Assembly: GCF_017307495.1 (NCBI RefSeq) | Contig: NZ_JAFKHE010000031.1 | Span: forward strand, 21,397-85,396 | Length of the DNA stretch: 64,000 nt | Source: Devosia sp. | GTDB taxonomy: Bacteria > Pseudomonadota > Alphaproteobacteria > Rhizobiales > Devosiaceae | Direction: 5' to 3' | Part shown: piece by piece, positions 19,925-28,728 of the stretch | Layout of the letters: each line of letters starts with the position of its first letter | How positions within the stretch are numbered: the stretch's first letter is position 1 | Notes under the pieces: model-generated | Databases searched by the model: none | What the model was told of the DNA's origin: nothing | Seen by the model: only the letters and a program-made list of their open reading frames with translations | Program-made: the position numbers and the translations under genes

Positions 19925-20698
19925 TTGGATCTTTCACCCACCGGCCAGGGTCGTGTGCTCCTGGGGACGGTCCTCGGAACGATCGGCTGCGTGGCCGTCG
20001 CCCTGTTCCTTGCGGCAGTCAACCACGCGACCCTCGAACCGGCCCGACTGCTGCACGCCGCGGCGACCGACATTGTCGTGTCGGTGCTGCTCGCCGCCCC
20101 GATCCTGTACGTCCTGCTGAGCAAGCTGCGGCAACTGGCCAGCGCCCATCGGCTGCTGCGCCGGCACGCCGACACCGACGGCCTCACCGCCCTGCTCAAC
20201 CGGGCCGCCTTCACCCGTGAAGTCGACGAGGAACTGGCCGATGCGCGCTTTGCCCCCGACGGCATGCGCGGCGCGCTCCTCGTCGTCGACGTCGACAACC
20301 TCAAGGACATTAACGACAGCTTTGGCCACGAGCACGGCGACGCCGCACTGCAGTTGATCGCAGGCATCCTGCAGGGCGCGCTGCGTGCTGCCGACCGCGT
20401 CGGCCGCATTGCCGGCGAGGAGTTCGCGGTGTTCCTGCCCGGCGCCAGCCAGCTCATCGCCGAAGCGGTTGCCGAGCGCCTGCGCCTCGCCGTCCTTGCC
20501 GCCGAGTTCCGGCCGGACAACCGCCGGCGCCAGCTGACCGTGAGCATCGGCGGCGCGGTCTATGACCGCTACCTGCCGCTGGCCGAACTGTTCCGTCTCG
20601 CCGACCAGCAGCTTTACGCCGCAAAGCAAAACGGACGAAACTGCAGCGCAGTCTCGTCCATCGCACACTATGAGACCCTGCCGGCCACGGCCGCCTGA
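19925..20698 (+). CDS. Membrane-anchored diguanylate cyclase (GGDEF), second of a tandem pair
   Basis: A 257-residue paralogue of the preceding gene: two membrane helices (about 11-32 and 42-65) and a GGDEF domain in which the signature reads AGEEF, with the RxxD inhibitory site (RAAD) kept five residues upstream. Alanine at the first glycine is tolerated in some active cyclases, so activity cannot be judged from sequence. The start is a TTG at 19925 with GGAG seven bases before it. It is convergent with yebC, the two stops being adjacent. Confidence 0.87.
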   Translation: MDLSPTGQGRVLLGTVLGTIGCVAVALFLAAVNHATLEPARLLHAAATDIVVSVLLAAPILYVLLSKLRQLASAHRLLRRHADTDGLTALLNRAAFTREVDEELADARFAPDGMRGALLVVDVDNLKDINDSFGHEHGDAALQLIAGILQGALRAADRVGRIAGEEFAVFLPGASQLIAEAVAERLRLAVLAAEFRPDNRRRQLTVSIGGAVYDRYLPLAELFRLADQQLYAAKQNGRNCSAVSSIAHYETLPATAA

Positions 20699-21448
20699 TC
20701 AGGCGGCGTCGATCTTGGCCATGTCCTCGTCGGAAATGTCGAAATTCGAGTAGACGTTCTGCACGTCGTCGTCTTCCTCGAGGATGCTGATCAGCCGCAG
20801 CAGCGATGCGCCCTTTTCGGCATCCACGGGCACCTCGTTCTGCGGCTTGAAGATGAACTTGGCCGATTCCGCCGCGCCCAGCACCTTCTCGAGCGCCGCC
20901 GCCACTTCGTTCAACGACTCGAACGAGGTGTAGATCCAGTGGCCTTCCTCGTCGCTCTCGACGTCGTCGGCACCGGCCTCGATGGCCGCTTCCATCACCT
21001 TGTCCTCGCTGCCGGCCGAGGCCGGGTAGTAGATCTCGCCGACGCGATCGAACATGAAGCCGACCGAGTTGGTCTCGCCCAGCGCGCCGCCGTTCTTGGA
21101 GAAGGTCGAGCGCACGTTCGAAGCGGTGCGGTTGCGGTTGTCGGTCAGCGCCTCGACGATTACCGCGACGCCGCCCGGGCCGTAGCCCTCGTAGCGGATC
21201 TCCTCGTAGTTCTCGCCGTCGTTGCCGGATGCCTTCTTGATGGCGCGGTCGATATTGTCCTTGGGCATCGACTGCGCGCGGGCATTCTGCACCGCCAGGC
21301 GCAGGCGGGCGTTGAACGCCGGATCGGGCATGCCGAGCTTGGCGGCGACGGTGATTTCACGGGCGAGTTTCGAAAACACCTTGGAGCGCGCCGCGTCGGA
21401 CTTGCCCTTGCGGTGCATGATGTTCTTGGCATGCGAATGGCCAGCCAT
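20699..21448 (-). CDS. yebC: YebC/PmpR-family translation and transcription factor
   Basis: A 249-residue protein with the family N-terminus MAGHSHAKNIMHRKGKSDAARSK (abridged reading: MAGHSHAKNI...) and the acidic second domain. YebC proteins have been linked to transcription control and, more recently, to relief of ribosome stalling at proline stretches. Length is normal. It is transcribed alone, upstream of ymdB on the same strand with an 84-base gap. Confidence 0.95.
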   Translation of the reverse strand: MAGHSHAKNIMHRKGKSDAARSKVFSKLAREITVAAKLGMPDPAFNARLRLAVQNARAQSMPKDNIDRAIKKASGNDGENYEEIRYEGYGPGGVAVIVEALTDNRNRTASNVRSTFSKNGGALGETNSVGFMFDRVGEIYYPASAGSEDKVMEAAIEAGADDVESDEEGHWIYTSFESLNEVAAALEKVLGAAESAKFIFKPQNEVPVDAEKGASLLRLISILEEDDDVQNVYSNFDISDEDMAKIDAA

Positions 21449-21532
21449 TCGATCCCCTCATTCGACTGGAAAAACGGAGTATGGCGCGCCTTATAAGGGC
21501 GGCACGCGCAATTGTGAAGGTACCGGCGTCGC

Positions 21533-22348
21533 TCAGAACGTCGGCTCGACCTGCGCCAGCGAACCGCCGACCCGGAGCGGCGACAGGTCGGTCACGAGGC
21601 CGGTCTTCGGATCGGTCTGGATCGCTATGCCCGACAGCGTCGCCTCGCCTTCTGCCGGTGTGAAGCGGCCATTGGCGATGCCGGTCAGGAAGCGGTTCAG
21701 CGGCTCCTCGACATCGACGCCGATCACCGAGTCGTAGTCGCCGCACATGCCGGCATCCGCCATAAGCGCCGTCCCACCCCTGAGGATGCGGTGGTCCGAG
21801 GTGGGAATATGGGTGTGCGTGCCGACCACGAGGCTCACCTTGCCGTCGAGAAAGTGCCCCATGGCCTGGATCTCGGATGTCGCCTCGGTGTGGAAATCGA
21901 GCACGATCGCGTCGGCCTGCTCGCCCAGCGGGCAGGCGGCGACCGCCGCCTCCACGGCCCGGAACGGATCGTCGACCGGATCCATGAACACGCGGCCCTG
22001 CGCATTGATCACCAGCACCCGGTGGCCGGCCCGGCTCTCGTAGAGATTGGCCCCGCGTCCCGGCGTCCCCGGCGCCAGGTTAACCGGTCGCAGCAGCGTC
22101 GGCTCCCGCGTGATGTAGGTCAGCGTGTCGCGCTGGTCGAAGGCGTGGTCACCGAGCGTCACCACGTCGGCGCCGGCCGCCCTGATCTCGGCGAAATGGG
22201 TTTCGGTCAGCCCGCGGCCGTGGCTGGCGTTCTCGCCGTTGACGACGACGAAATCGAACCTGTGCTTGTCAATCAAACCGGGCAACCGGTCGGCAACGGC
22301 GTCCCGGCCGGACTTGCCGACCACATCGCCCAGGAACAGCAGTCTCAC
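21533..22348 (-). CDS. ymdB: YmdB-type metallophosphoesterase
   Basis: A 271-residue calcineurin-like phosphodiesterase (COG1692). Metal-binding positions are visible in FLGDVVGKSGRD, NGENASHGRG, LGDHAFD and the HxH of VVGTHTHIPTSD. Bacillus YmdB hydrolyses 2',3'-cyclic nucleotides; substrate here is inferred from the family. It overlaps the 5-FCL gene by four bases and is probably co-transcribed with it and 6S RNA. Confidence 0.92.
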   Translation of the reverse strand: MRLLFLGDVVGKSGRDAVADRLPGLIDKHRFDFVVVNGENASHGRGLTETHFAEIRAAGADVVTLGDHAFDQRDTLTYITREPTLLRPVNLAPGTPGRGANLYESRAGHRVLVINAQGRVFMDPVDDPFRAVEAAVAACPLGEQADAIVLDFHTEATSEIQAMGHFLDGKVSLVVGTHTHIPTSDHRILRGGTALMADAGMCGDYDSVIGVDVEEPLNRFLTGIANGRFTPAEGEATLSGIAIQTDPKTGLVTDLSPLRVGGSLAQVEPTF

Positions 22349-22938
22349 GTGACAGGCGCCTTCTCGAAGACACGGACGCCCGCTTCCGTGACGATGGCAT
22401 CGAGCGGCACGTCGTGCCCCTCGCGCGGAATGTCATCGACTTCCTGGAGCGTGAAGGCGAAGCCGATGAGCCGCGGACGCCTGCCCAGCGCCGCCAGCGT
22501 CCGGTCGTAGTAGCCCCCGCCGTAGCCGAGCCGCGTGCCGTGTTTGTCGAAACCGAGCAGGGGCATCAGGATCACGTCGGGCTCGGCGCGGGGCGCGTCG
22601 TCGGCCGGCGCCAGTGTGCCGTAACCGGCCTCGTACAACGAGGCCCCCTCCTGCCACAGCCTGAGTTCCAGCGGCTGCTCGTCGCCCACCACCACCGGCA
22701 GGCAGACCGGCTGGCCCGCGTCCATCAGCCTCGCAACGATCGACCTGATGTCGAGTTCGTCGCGGATTGGCCAGTAGCCCGCCACCACCTCGCCGCTGTG
22801 CAACGGCACGTGCTCGAAGAAATGCGCGGTCGCCGCTGCCGCCGCCTCGCTGCGCAACGAGGGATGCAGCGAAGCCCGCTTCTTGTGGGCGACCTTGCGC
22901 AGCGCCGCCTTAGCCTCTTCGATCCTTGCGTCGCTCAT
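22345..22938 (-). CDS. 5-formyltetrahydrofolate cyclo-ligase
   Basis: A 197-residue enzyme (YgfA/Fau family) converting 5-formyl-THF to 5,10-methenyl-THF with ATP. The signature GYGGGYYDRTLA and the upstream MPLLGFDKHGTRLG segment are present. Its position just downstream of 6S RNA and zapA is the conserved zapA-ssrS-fau arrangement. Confidence 0.93.
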   Translation of the reverse strand: MSDARIEEAKAALRKVAHKKRASLHPSLRSEAAAAATAHFFEHVPLHSGEVVAGYWPIRDELDIRSIVARLMDAGQPVCLPVVVGDEQPLELRLWQEGASLYEAGYGTLAPADDAPRAEPDVILMPLLGFDKHGTRLGYGGGYYDRTLAALGRRPRLIGFAFTLQEVDDIPREGHDVPLDAIVTEAGVRVFEKAPVT

Positions 22939-22954
22939 TGAAGCTTTCTGGCGA

Positions 22955-23110
22955 AAGAACAGGTGCCGCCCTGGCCGTGGGATACAGATCCCGGGAACCT
23001 ACTTACGTAGGTGGGCGCCGTGTGCCCGAACCCAGGGGTCCGGGCGGGGACAGCTCCCTTCAGGATCAGTACGGCCCCGGGGAAAAATGATCCAACACGC
23101 ACCGGGCAGC
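22955..23110 (-). ncRNA. ssrS: 6S RNA
   Basis: The gene-free interval between zapA and the 5-FCL gene holds a long imperfect hairpin on the minus strand: GC-rich closing arms, the conserved core around GTACTGATCCTGAAGGGAGCTG, and an inner stem containing TACGTA. A TATATT -10-like hexamer lies just upstream (23117-23122). Alphaproteobacterial 6S RNA sits in exactly this zapA-ssrS-fau slot; it mimics an open promoter and binds sigma-70 polymerase. The ends are approximate. Confidence 0.75.
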
Positions 23111-23210
23111 ACCCACAATATAGGGGTGCCGACGCCCCGACGCCAAGCGCTTGTTTGTTTTTCCCTCGCGGCCGTCGCCTCGTGGCATCCGGCATGCTGG
23201 GCGCCAGCCC

Positions 23211-23585
23211 TCAGTTCGCGGCGGCACCGGTCTCGTCGATGGCCGTCGAGATCGCCTCGATCTTGCGGGCTGCCTCGTTGAGCCGCTTGGCGAACTTGCG
23301 CTCGAGTTCCTCGGCCTCGTGCGTCAGCGCCTCGCCCGCCCGGGTCAGGTTCGCGACGTCCTGCGTCAGTTCGGCGATGCGCCGCTCGGCCTCGGCCAGT
23401 TCGTCGAGCACGGCGATGCCGGCCATCACCGTCAGCCGGTTGTCGCCGATCTCGCCGAACGTGCCCTTGAACTGGTCGATCTGCCGGTTGAACCGGTCGG
23501 CGAGCCCGAGCAGATGCGGCTCCTGCCCTTCCTCGCAGGCCATGCGGTACTTGCGGCCATTGATGTCGACATTGACCTCGGGCAT
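23211..23585 (-). CDS. zapA: Cell division protein ZapA
   Basis: A 124-residue protein with the ZapA globular head (VDINGRKYRMACEEGQE, then LGLADRFNRQI) followed by a coiled coil (about 60-115). It bundles FtsZ filaments at the division ring. The start overlaps the stop of the upstream DUF4164 gene by one base. Confidence 0.92.
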   Translation of the reverse strand: MPEVNVDINGRKYRMACEEGQEPHLLGLADRFNRQIDQFKGTFGEIGDNRLTVMAGIAVLDELAEAERRIAELTQDVANLTRAGEALTHEAEELERKFAKRLNEAARKIEAISTAIDETGAAAN

Positions 23586-23875
23586 CAGCCCTCTCCCCTG
23601 GCGAGCACTTCGCGTACCGACTCCATCGCGACCACCAGGCGGCGCGCCACCTCGGCCGAGCTGTCGTCCAGCCGCTTGGCCCTGGCGCTCACCTTGTCGA
23701 GCTCCTGCGCCAGCCGCTGGCGTTCGCCCACCAGCTTCTGCGTGTCGGCCTCGATCCGGCTGTGCGCACGCATGCGCCCGTTGAGGCTGCGCACGCTCGC
23801 TTCCAGCCGCCCGAACGCCCTGTCGAGTCGACTGGCCGCGGCCTCGTAACCTTCATCCGGACTTGGTTCTGCCAC
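23585..23875 (-). CDS. DUF4164-family coiled-coil protein
   Basis: A roughly 96-residue, almost entirely helical protein (RLDRAFGRLEASVRSL, then a heptad-like stretch to the end) regularly found before zapA in Hyphomicrobiales. I chose the GTG at 23875, which follows a GGGGGG tract and gives the usual family length; an in-frame ATG at 23971 would add an unlikely 32-residue hydrophobic extension. A role with ZapA in division is suggested only by position. Confidence 0.7.
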   Translation of the reverse strand: MAEPSPDEGYEAAASRLDRAFGRLEASVRSLNGRMRAHSRIEADTQKLVGERQRLAQELDKVSARAKRLDDSSAEVARRLVVAMESVREVLARGEG

Positions 23876-24028
23876 GGCGACCCCCCGCGCGTGAAAAACG
23901 GCGATTCCACTTGCTACTATAGCGCAAAGCTGGAGCGCCGTGGCAATTGTCACCCCTCCGGGAGGCGACATTGACAGGTCAAATGAACCTGCTAAGCGTC
24001 AACCCGCCTCGCAGACCGGGTGCGTGGC

Positions 24029-24048
24029 GCCCGGTTTCCGGGCTTTTT
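24029..24048 (+). terminator. Intrinsic-terminator-like hairpin in the tkt leader
   Basis: Stem GCCCGG / CCGGGC with a TTT loop followed directly by TTTTT, ending 24 bases before the tkt ATG and pointing toward tkt. Nothing encoded upstream on this strand needs terminating, so it is either an attenuator or the 3' end of a short leader RNA starting near the TTGACA at 23971. Confidence 0.6.
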
Positions 24049-24072
24049 CAGCGCCAGCCGAAAGCAGGTCTC

Positions 24073-26052
24073 ATGCCCAATTCGCAGCAAGCCAATGAAA
24101 TGGCCAACGCCATCCGCTCCCTCGCCATGGACGCGGTTGAGAAAGCCAACTCTGGTCATCCTGGCTTGCCGATGGGCGTGGCGGACATCGCCACGGTGCT
24201 GTTCACCAAGGTGATGAAGTTCGACCCCGCCGATCCGTGGTGGGCCGACCGCGACCGCTTCATCCTGTCGGCCGGCCATGGCTCGATGCTGCTCTACGCC
24301 TCGCTCTACCTGCTCGGCTACGAGGACATGACGATCGACCAGATCAAGCAGTTCCGACAGCTTGGGTCGAAGACCGCCGGCCATCCCGAGTACCATTTCG
24401 CCGCCGGCATCGAGACCACCACCGGTCCGCTCGGCCAGGGCATCGCCAACTCGGTCGGCTTCGCCGTGGCCGAGGCCAAGCTTGCCGCCGAGTTCGGTTC
24501 CGACCTCGTCGACCACCATACTTGGGTCATCGCCGGTGACGGCTGCCTGATGGAGGGCGTGAGCCAGGAGGCGATCTCGCTCGCCGGGCATTTGAAGCTC
24601 AACAAGCTCGTCGTCATCTGGGACAACAACAACATCACCATCGACGGCCGCGTCTCCAACGCCGACTCGACCGACCAGATCGCCCGCTTCAAGGCCTGCG
24701 GCTGGAACACGATCGAGGTCGACGGCCTCGACCAGGCCGCGGTCGAGAAAGCCCTGCTCGAGGCCAAGAGGTCGACCGACAAGCCGACCCTGATCGCGGC
24801 CAAGACCATCATCGGCTACGGCGCGCCCAAGAAGGCCGACTCGCACAGCGTCCACGGCTCGCCGCTCGGCGCCGAGGAACTGAAGGGCGCCAAGGAAAAG
24901 CTGGGCATCGACTACCCGGCATTCGAGATCCCGGCGCACATCCTCAACGCCTGGCGCGCCGCCGGGACCCGCTCGGCCAACGCGCGCGGTGATTGGGAAG
25001 GCCGCCTCGCTGCCGCCAAGCCGGAACTGCGCGCCGAGTTCGAGCGCCGCATGAAGGGCGCACTGCCCAAGAACTGGAACGAGGCGATCGAGACCTACAA
25101 GTCCAAGCTGATCGCCGACAAGCCGAAGGTCGCGACCCGCAAGTCGAGCCAGATGGCGCTCGAGGTGATCAACAAGATCCTGCCCGAAACCATCGGCGGC
25201 TCGGCCGACCTCACGGGCTCGAACCTCACCAACACGCCCGAGACCCTGCCCTTCACCGCCGAAGACCGCACCGGCCGCTACATGCGCTACGGCATCCGCG
25301 AGCACGAGATGGCGGCCGCCATGAACGGCATAGCGCTGCACAAGGGCCTCATCCCCTACGGCGGCACCTTCCTCGTCTTCACCGACTATGCCCGCCCGGC
25401 CATCCGCCTCTCCGCCATCATGGAGCAGAAGGTCATCTACGTGATGACCCATGACTCGATCGGCCTCGGCGAGGACGGCCCGACCCACCAGCCGGTCGAG
25501 CACCTGTCCACCCTGCGTGCCATTCCCGGCCTGCTCGTCTTCCGCCCGGCCGACGCGGTCGAAACGCTCGAATGCTGGCAGCTCGCGATCGAGGCCGAAA
25601 AGCCCTCGATCCTGGCGCTCAGCCGCCAGAACCTGCCGGCGCTCCGCACCGAAATCGTCGAAGGCAACCCGTCGTCAAAGGGTGCCTATGTCATCGCCGG
25701 CGGCAAGGACGCCGACGCCGTGATCTTCGCCACCGGCTCGGAAGTCGCCATCGCGGTCTCGAGCCTGGACCTGCTCAGCCAGCAGGGCATCTCGGGCAAG
25801 GTCGTCTCGGTCCCTTCGATGGAGCTGTTCTTCGCCCAGTCGCAGGAATACCGTGACAGCGTCATCGGCAAGCCCAAGGCCAAGGTCGCGATCGAAGCCG
25901 GCATCGAGATGAGCTGGCTGAAACTCCTCGGCGACAGGGGTCGGTTCGTAGGCATGCACAGCTTCGGCGCCAGCGCCCCGGCCGAAAAGCTTTACGAGCA
26001 CTTCGGCATCACCGCGAATGCCATAGTTGAAGCTGTCATGGCGCAGTTGTAA
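24073..26052 (+). CDS. tkt: Transketolase
   Basis: A 659-residue thiamine-diphosphate enzyme of the pentose phosphate and Calvin-type pathways. Visible hallmarks are the N-terminal NSGHPGLPMG, the TPP/Mg loop GDGCLMEG followed by NN, and the transketolase motif GEDGPTHQPVEHL with its catalytic histidines. The ATG at 24073 gives the normal length; an in-frame start further upstream lies across the leader hairpin. It forms an operon with gap, 43 bases downstream. Confidence 0.97.
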   Translation: MPNSQQANEMANAIRSLAMDAVEKANSGHPGLPMGVADIATVLFTKVMKFDPADPWWADRDRFILSAGHGSMLLYASLYLLGYEDMTIDQIKQFRQLGSKTAGHPEYHFAAGIETTTGPLGQGIANSVGFAVAEAKLAAEFGSDLVDHHTWVIAGDGCLMEGVSQEAISLAGHLKLNKLVVIWDNNNITIDGRVSNADSTDQIARFKACGWNTIEVDGLDQAAVEKALLEAKRSTDKPTLIAAKTIIGYGAPKKADSHSVHGSPLGAEELKGAKEKLGIDYPAFEIPAHILNAWRAAGTRSANARGDWEGRLAAAKPELRAEFERRMKGALPKNWNEAIETYKSKLIADKPKVATRKSSQMALEVINKILPETIGGSADLTGSNLTNTPETLPFTAEDRTGRYMRYGIREHEMAAAMNGIALHKGLIPYGGTFLVFTDYARPAIRLSAIMEQKVIYVMTHDSIGLGEDGPTHQPVEHLSTLRAIPGLLVFRPADAVETLECWQLAIEAEKPSILALSRQNLPALRTEIVEGNPSSKGAYVIAGGKDADAVIFATGSEVAIAVSSLDLLSQQGISGKVVSVPSMELFFAQSQEYRDSVIGKPKAKVAIEAGIEMSWLKLLGDRGRFVGMHSFGASAPAEKLYEHFGITANAIVEAVMAQL

Positions 26053-26095
26053 GACACCGCGCCTTCTCCTCCTCAAGAAGTCCCAAGGAGCCACC

Positions 26096-27103
26096 ATGGC
26101 TGTACGCGTCGCAATCAATGGCTTTGGCCGCATCGGCCGCAACATCCTGCGCGCCATCGTCGAAAGCGGTCGCACCGACATTGAGGTCGTTGCCGCCAAC
26201 GATCTCGGCCCGGTCGAGACAAACGCCCACCTGCTCCGCTACGACAGCGTGCACGGCAAGTTCCCGCATGATGTGACCGTCAACGGCGACACCATCACCG
26301 CGGGCAACCAGACCTTCAAGATGACCGCGGTCAAGGACCCGGCCCAGCTGCCGCACAAGGAGCTCGGCGTCGACATCGTGCTCGAGTGCACCGGCATCTT
26401 CACCTCCAAGGAGAAGGCCTCGGCCCACCTCGCCGCGGGCGCCAGGAAGGTGATCATCTCGGCCCCGGGCGACGGCGCCGACAAGACCATCGTCTACGGC
26501 ATCAACCACGCGTCGCTGACCAAGGATGACGTGGTCATCTCGAACGGCTCGTGCACCACCAACTGCCTAGCGCCGATGGCCAAGGTGATGAACGACCTGG
26601 TCGGCATCGAGAAGGGGATGATGACCACCATCCACTCCTACACCGGTGACCAGCCGACGCTCGATACCATGCACAAGGATCTATACCGGGCCCGCGCTGC
26701 CGCGCTCAGCCAGATCCCGACCTCGACCGGCGCCGCCAAGGCCATCGGCCTCGTGCTGCCCGAACTGAAGGGCAAGCTCGACGGCATCTCGATCCGCGTG
26801 CCGACCCCGAACGTGTCCCTGGTCGATCTCAACTTCGTTGCTAGGCGCAATACCAGCGTGCAGGAAGTTAACGAGGCGCTGATCGCCGCCTCGGAAGGCG
26901 CGCTCAAGGGCGTGATGACCTACACCCGGCATCCGCTGGTCTCCTCGGACCTGAACCACGACCCGCATTCGTGCACGATCCTGCTCGACCAGACCAAGGT
27001 GATCGAAGGCAACTTCGTCACCATATTCGGCTGGTACGACAACGAGTGGGGCTTCTCGAACCGCATGGCAGACGTCACGGCCCTGTTCGCCAGGATGCTC
27101 TGA
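26096..27103 (+). CDS. gap: Glyceraldehyde-3-phosphate dehydrogenase
   Basis: A 335-residue glycolytic dehydrogenase. The Rossmann start VAINGFGRIGRN, catalytic C153 in NGSCTTNCLAP and the C-terminal WYDNEWGFSNRM are intact. AAGGAG precedes the ATG. In related genomes gap is usually followed by pgk; here the next sequence on this strand is a terminator, a repeat and then the arsenic island, so gap marks the island's left boundary. Confidence 0.97.
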   Translation: MAVRVAINGFGRIGRNILRAIVESGRTDIEVVAANDLGPVETNAHLLRYDSVHGKFPHDVTVNGDTITAGNQTFKMTAVKDPAQLPHKELGVDIVLECTGIFTSKEKASAHLAAGARKVIISAPGDGADKTIVYGINHASLTKDDVVISNGSCTTNCLAPMAKVMNDLVGIEKGMMTTIHSYTGDQPTLDTMHKDLYRARAAALSQIPTSTGAAKAIGLVLPELKGKLDGISIRVPTPNVSLVDLNFVARRNTSVQEVNEALIAASEGALKGVMTYTRHPLVSSDLNHDPHSCTILLDQTKVIEGNFVTIFGWYDNEWGFSNRMADVTALFARML

Positions 27104-27110
27104 TCGAGAT

Positions 27111-27226
27111 GTGATCGCCCACAAAGGATAGGCATATGCCATCCACAGTGTGGCTCAATGACAAGCAACAGTTTGGCGCACCCTCGATATGAACATGAAA
27201 GGCCCCGAAATGCGGGGGCCTTTCAT
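27111..27226 (+). repeat. Gap-downstream direct repeat, copy 1
   Basis: This segment, running from just after the gap stop through its terminator, aligns with 38623-38732 in the same orientation. Shared blocks include GTGAT(C/T)GC(C/T)CA(C/T)AAAG, ATAGGCA, CCACAG(T/C)GTGGCTCA and AGCAACAGT, ending in a terminator-like hairpin. The pair brackets the molybdenum-cofactor/aio module. Confidence 0.7.
27195..27226 (+). terminator. Terminator of tkt-gap
   Basis: Perfect 12-bp stem ATGAAAGGCCCC / GGGGCCTTTCAT with a short loop, 92 bases after the gap stop codon. The T-rich side is within the stem. Confidence 0.75.
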
Positions 27227-27290
27227 CGGGAGGTGCACCAGAGCCTTTGGTGCTGAATTCGGACCTATACGCCGTAGCTGTTGTCCCGGC

Positions 27291-27600
27291 TACCTCGCGG
27301 ATGCTTCGCGCCCACATCGTAGTCGGCGAGACTGTGAGCGGCAGAGATCGACCCAGGTGGATGCCTGCGCGACATACGCGAGCGCGGTGGTTGGTCTGAG
27401 CCTAGCGAGCCCTCTGAGGTTCTGGGCGGTTGCAGCTAGCAGCAACTCGTCGCAAGTGCCCCATGGTCCGCGCCGTAAGCGGTCGCGCCTGAGAATGCAC
27501 TTGAGGTGAGCGAACAGTATCCCGACCTTCTTGCGCCAGGGCCGGGGGCTTCGAAGCCCGGTGTAGTAGCCAAGGCTCGAGCCACGTCGTGGGCATCCTC
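27291..27600 (-). pseudogene. C-terminal relic of an IS1182/IS5-type transposase, frameshifted
   Basis: Translating the minus strand from 27600 gives EDAHDVARALATTPGFE, then after a frame change near 27540 it continues KKVGILFAHLKCILRRDRL...ELLLAATAQNLRGLARL to a stop at 27291. The (K)V-LFAHLK-IL--DRLR...AATAQNLR-LA block is the conserved C-terminus of DDE transposases of this group. The N-terminal two-thirds are missing and the frame is broken, so it is inactive. It abuts the 3' end of mog and marks the left edge of the island. Confidence 0.75.
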
Positions 27601-28126
27601 ACCGAGGGCTGCCGGGCCTGAAGGCTTTGACGATTGCAGGATCGGTTTCCAGTCGCCCCGCTCCGATCAGGTCGAGGCAGTAGGGAACCGCCGGGAACAC
27701 AGCCCCGAGGCAGACGTCGATAGCCGACGGTTTGCCTGGAAGCGATATCATGAGGGTGGAGCCGCGTGTCCCGGCGCCTTGCCGCGATAGAATGGCGGTC
27801 GGCACCTGCTCGAGGCTCACCTTCCGCATCAACTCGCCAAACCCCGGAAGCTGCTTTTCGATGACGTCGTCCATCGCTTCCGGTGTTTCGTCCCGCGGCG
27901 CCGGGCCGGTGCCGCCCGTGATCAGTACGAGGCCCGCCTTGTCCTCGTCACAGAGCCGCACGAGTGCCTCTCTGACAGAGGCCCTGCCGTCCGGAACGAT
28001 CCGTTGAACGGCTTCCCACTGATTGGTGAGAGCGCGATGGAGGAACCGTTCGATGGCTGGCCCGCTAAGATCCTCGTATTCGCCACGGCTAGCGCGATCC
28101 GAAACGGTAAGAATGCCAATCTTCAT
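27599..28126 (-). CDS. mog: Molybdopterin adenylyltransferase (Mog/MoaB-like)
   Basis: A 175-residue enzyme that adenylates molybdopterin before molybdate insertion. The family motif TGGTGPAPRDETPEA is at about 90-104, with GTRGSTLMISLPGKPSA further on. Third gene of moaA-mobA-mog; its ATG overlaps the mobA stop by four bases. With moeA next to aioA it supplies the cofactor of arsenite oxidase. The 3' end touches the transposase relic, but the protein looks full length. Confidence 0.9.
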   Translation of the reverse strand: MKIGILTVSDRASRGEYEDLSGPAIERFLHRALTNQWEAVQRIVPDGRASVREALVRLCDEDKAGLVLITGGTGPAPRDETPEAMDDVIEKQLPGFGELMRKVSLEQVPTAILSRQGAGTRGSTLMISLPGKPSAIDVCLGAVFPAVPYCLDLIGAGRLETDPAIVKAFRPGSPR

Positions 28127-28725
28127 GCACGAATCCTCGAGGCGATAGCGTCTGCAATAGCAAGGTCTGAAGGCGTGTTAATGTTGAAGAATGGGTCAGG
28201 GACGCCCTCGAACCTCACGAGGCGAGTCTTTTGTGTCGCGAGGAACGCTCGGATTGACCGGTTATCCGAAGCTTCGAGCCACCGGCTCAGCTCGTCGCCC
28301 ACGCCCACCGGCCACGCACCAACCGCGTAGTGGGGCCCTGAGGCCGACTCCGCAACGGCGATCGAGAAGGGATCGTTGGCAGCACCCGTAAACTGCTGAA
28401 CCAGATCGAACGGGATAAACGGCGTATCCGCTGGAACGGTTACGATCCGCGTGTCAGGTGCGAACGCCGCCGCTGCCCATTTCAACGTAGCGTGAATGCC
28501 GGCGAGTGGGCCTCCATCGGGCACTAGGTCAGGCACGCAGGTACCATCCAGATCCAGCGGTACGGCGATCGTACCGGTGCTGACCACCAACAGATCGACC
28601 TGTGGGCGCAATCGCTCGATCACCCACTCGATGACCATCGAACCGCCGATCTCGCGCATGAACTTGTGGCCACCGCCCATGCGAGTCGAGCGGCCGCCCG
28701 CCAAGACTACGGCAACATCATGCAT
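28123..28725 (-). CDS. mobA: Molybdenum cofactor guanylyltransferase
   Basis: A 200-residue nucleotidyltransferase that adds GMP to Mo-molybdopterin, giving the bis-MGD form used by DMSO-reductase-family enzymes such as AioA. The GTP-binding signature LAGGRSTRMGGGHK is at the N-terminus, with histidine before the conserved lysine. DGGPLAGIHATL and PADTPF follow the family. It starts three bases after moaA and overlaps mog by four. Confidence 0.9.
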   Translation of the reverse strand: MHDVAVVLAGGRSTRMGGGHKFMREIGGSMVIEWVIERLRPQVDLLVVSTGTIAVPLDLDGTCVPDLVPDGGPLAGIHATLKWAAAAFAPDTRIVTVPADTPFIPFDLVQQFTGAANDPFSIAVAESASGPHYAVGAWPVGVGDELSRWLEASDNRSIRAFLATQKTRLVRFEGVPDPFFNINTPSDLAIADAIASRIRA

Positions 28726-28728
28726 GCG

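Noticed and set aside
19925..20698. Calling the second GGDEF protein inactive
   Set aside because: AGEEF-type sites can be active; the rest of the domain is intact, so a dead label is not justified.
23992..25503. A 503-codon minus-strand frame across tkt
   Set aside because: Shadow of transketolase, same compositional signature as other antisense frames.
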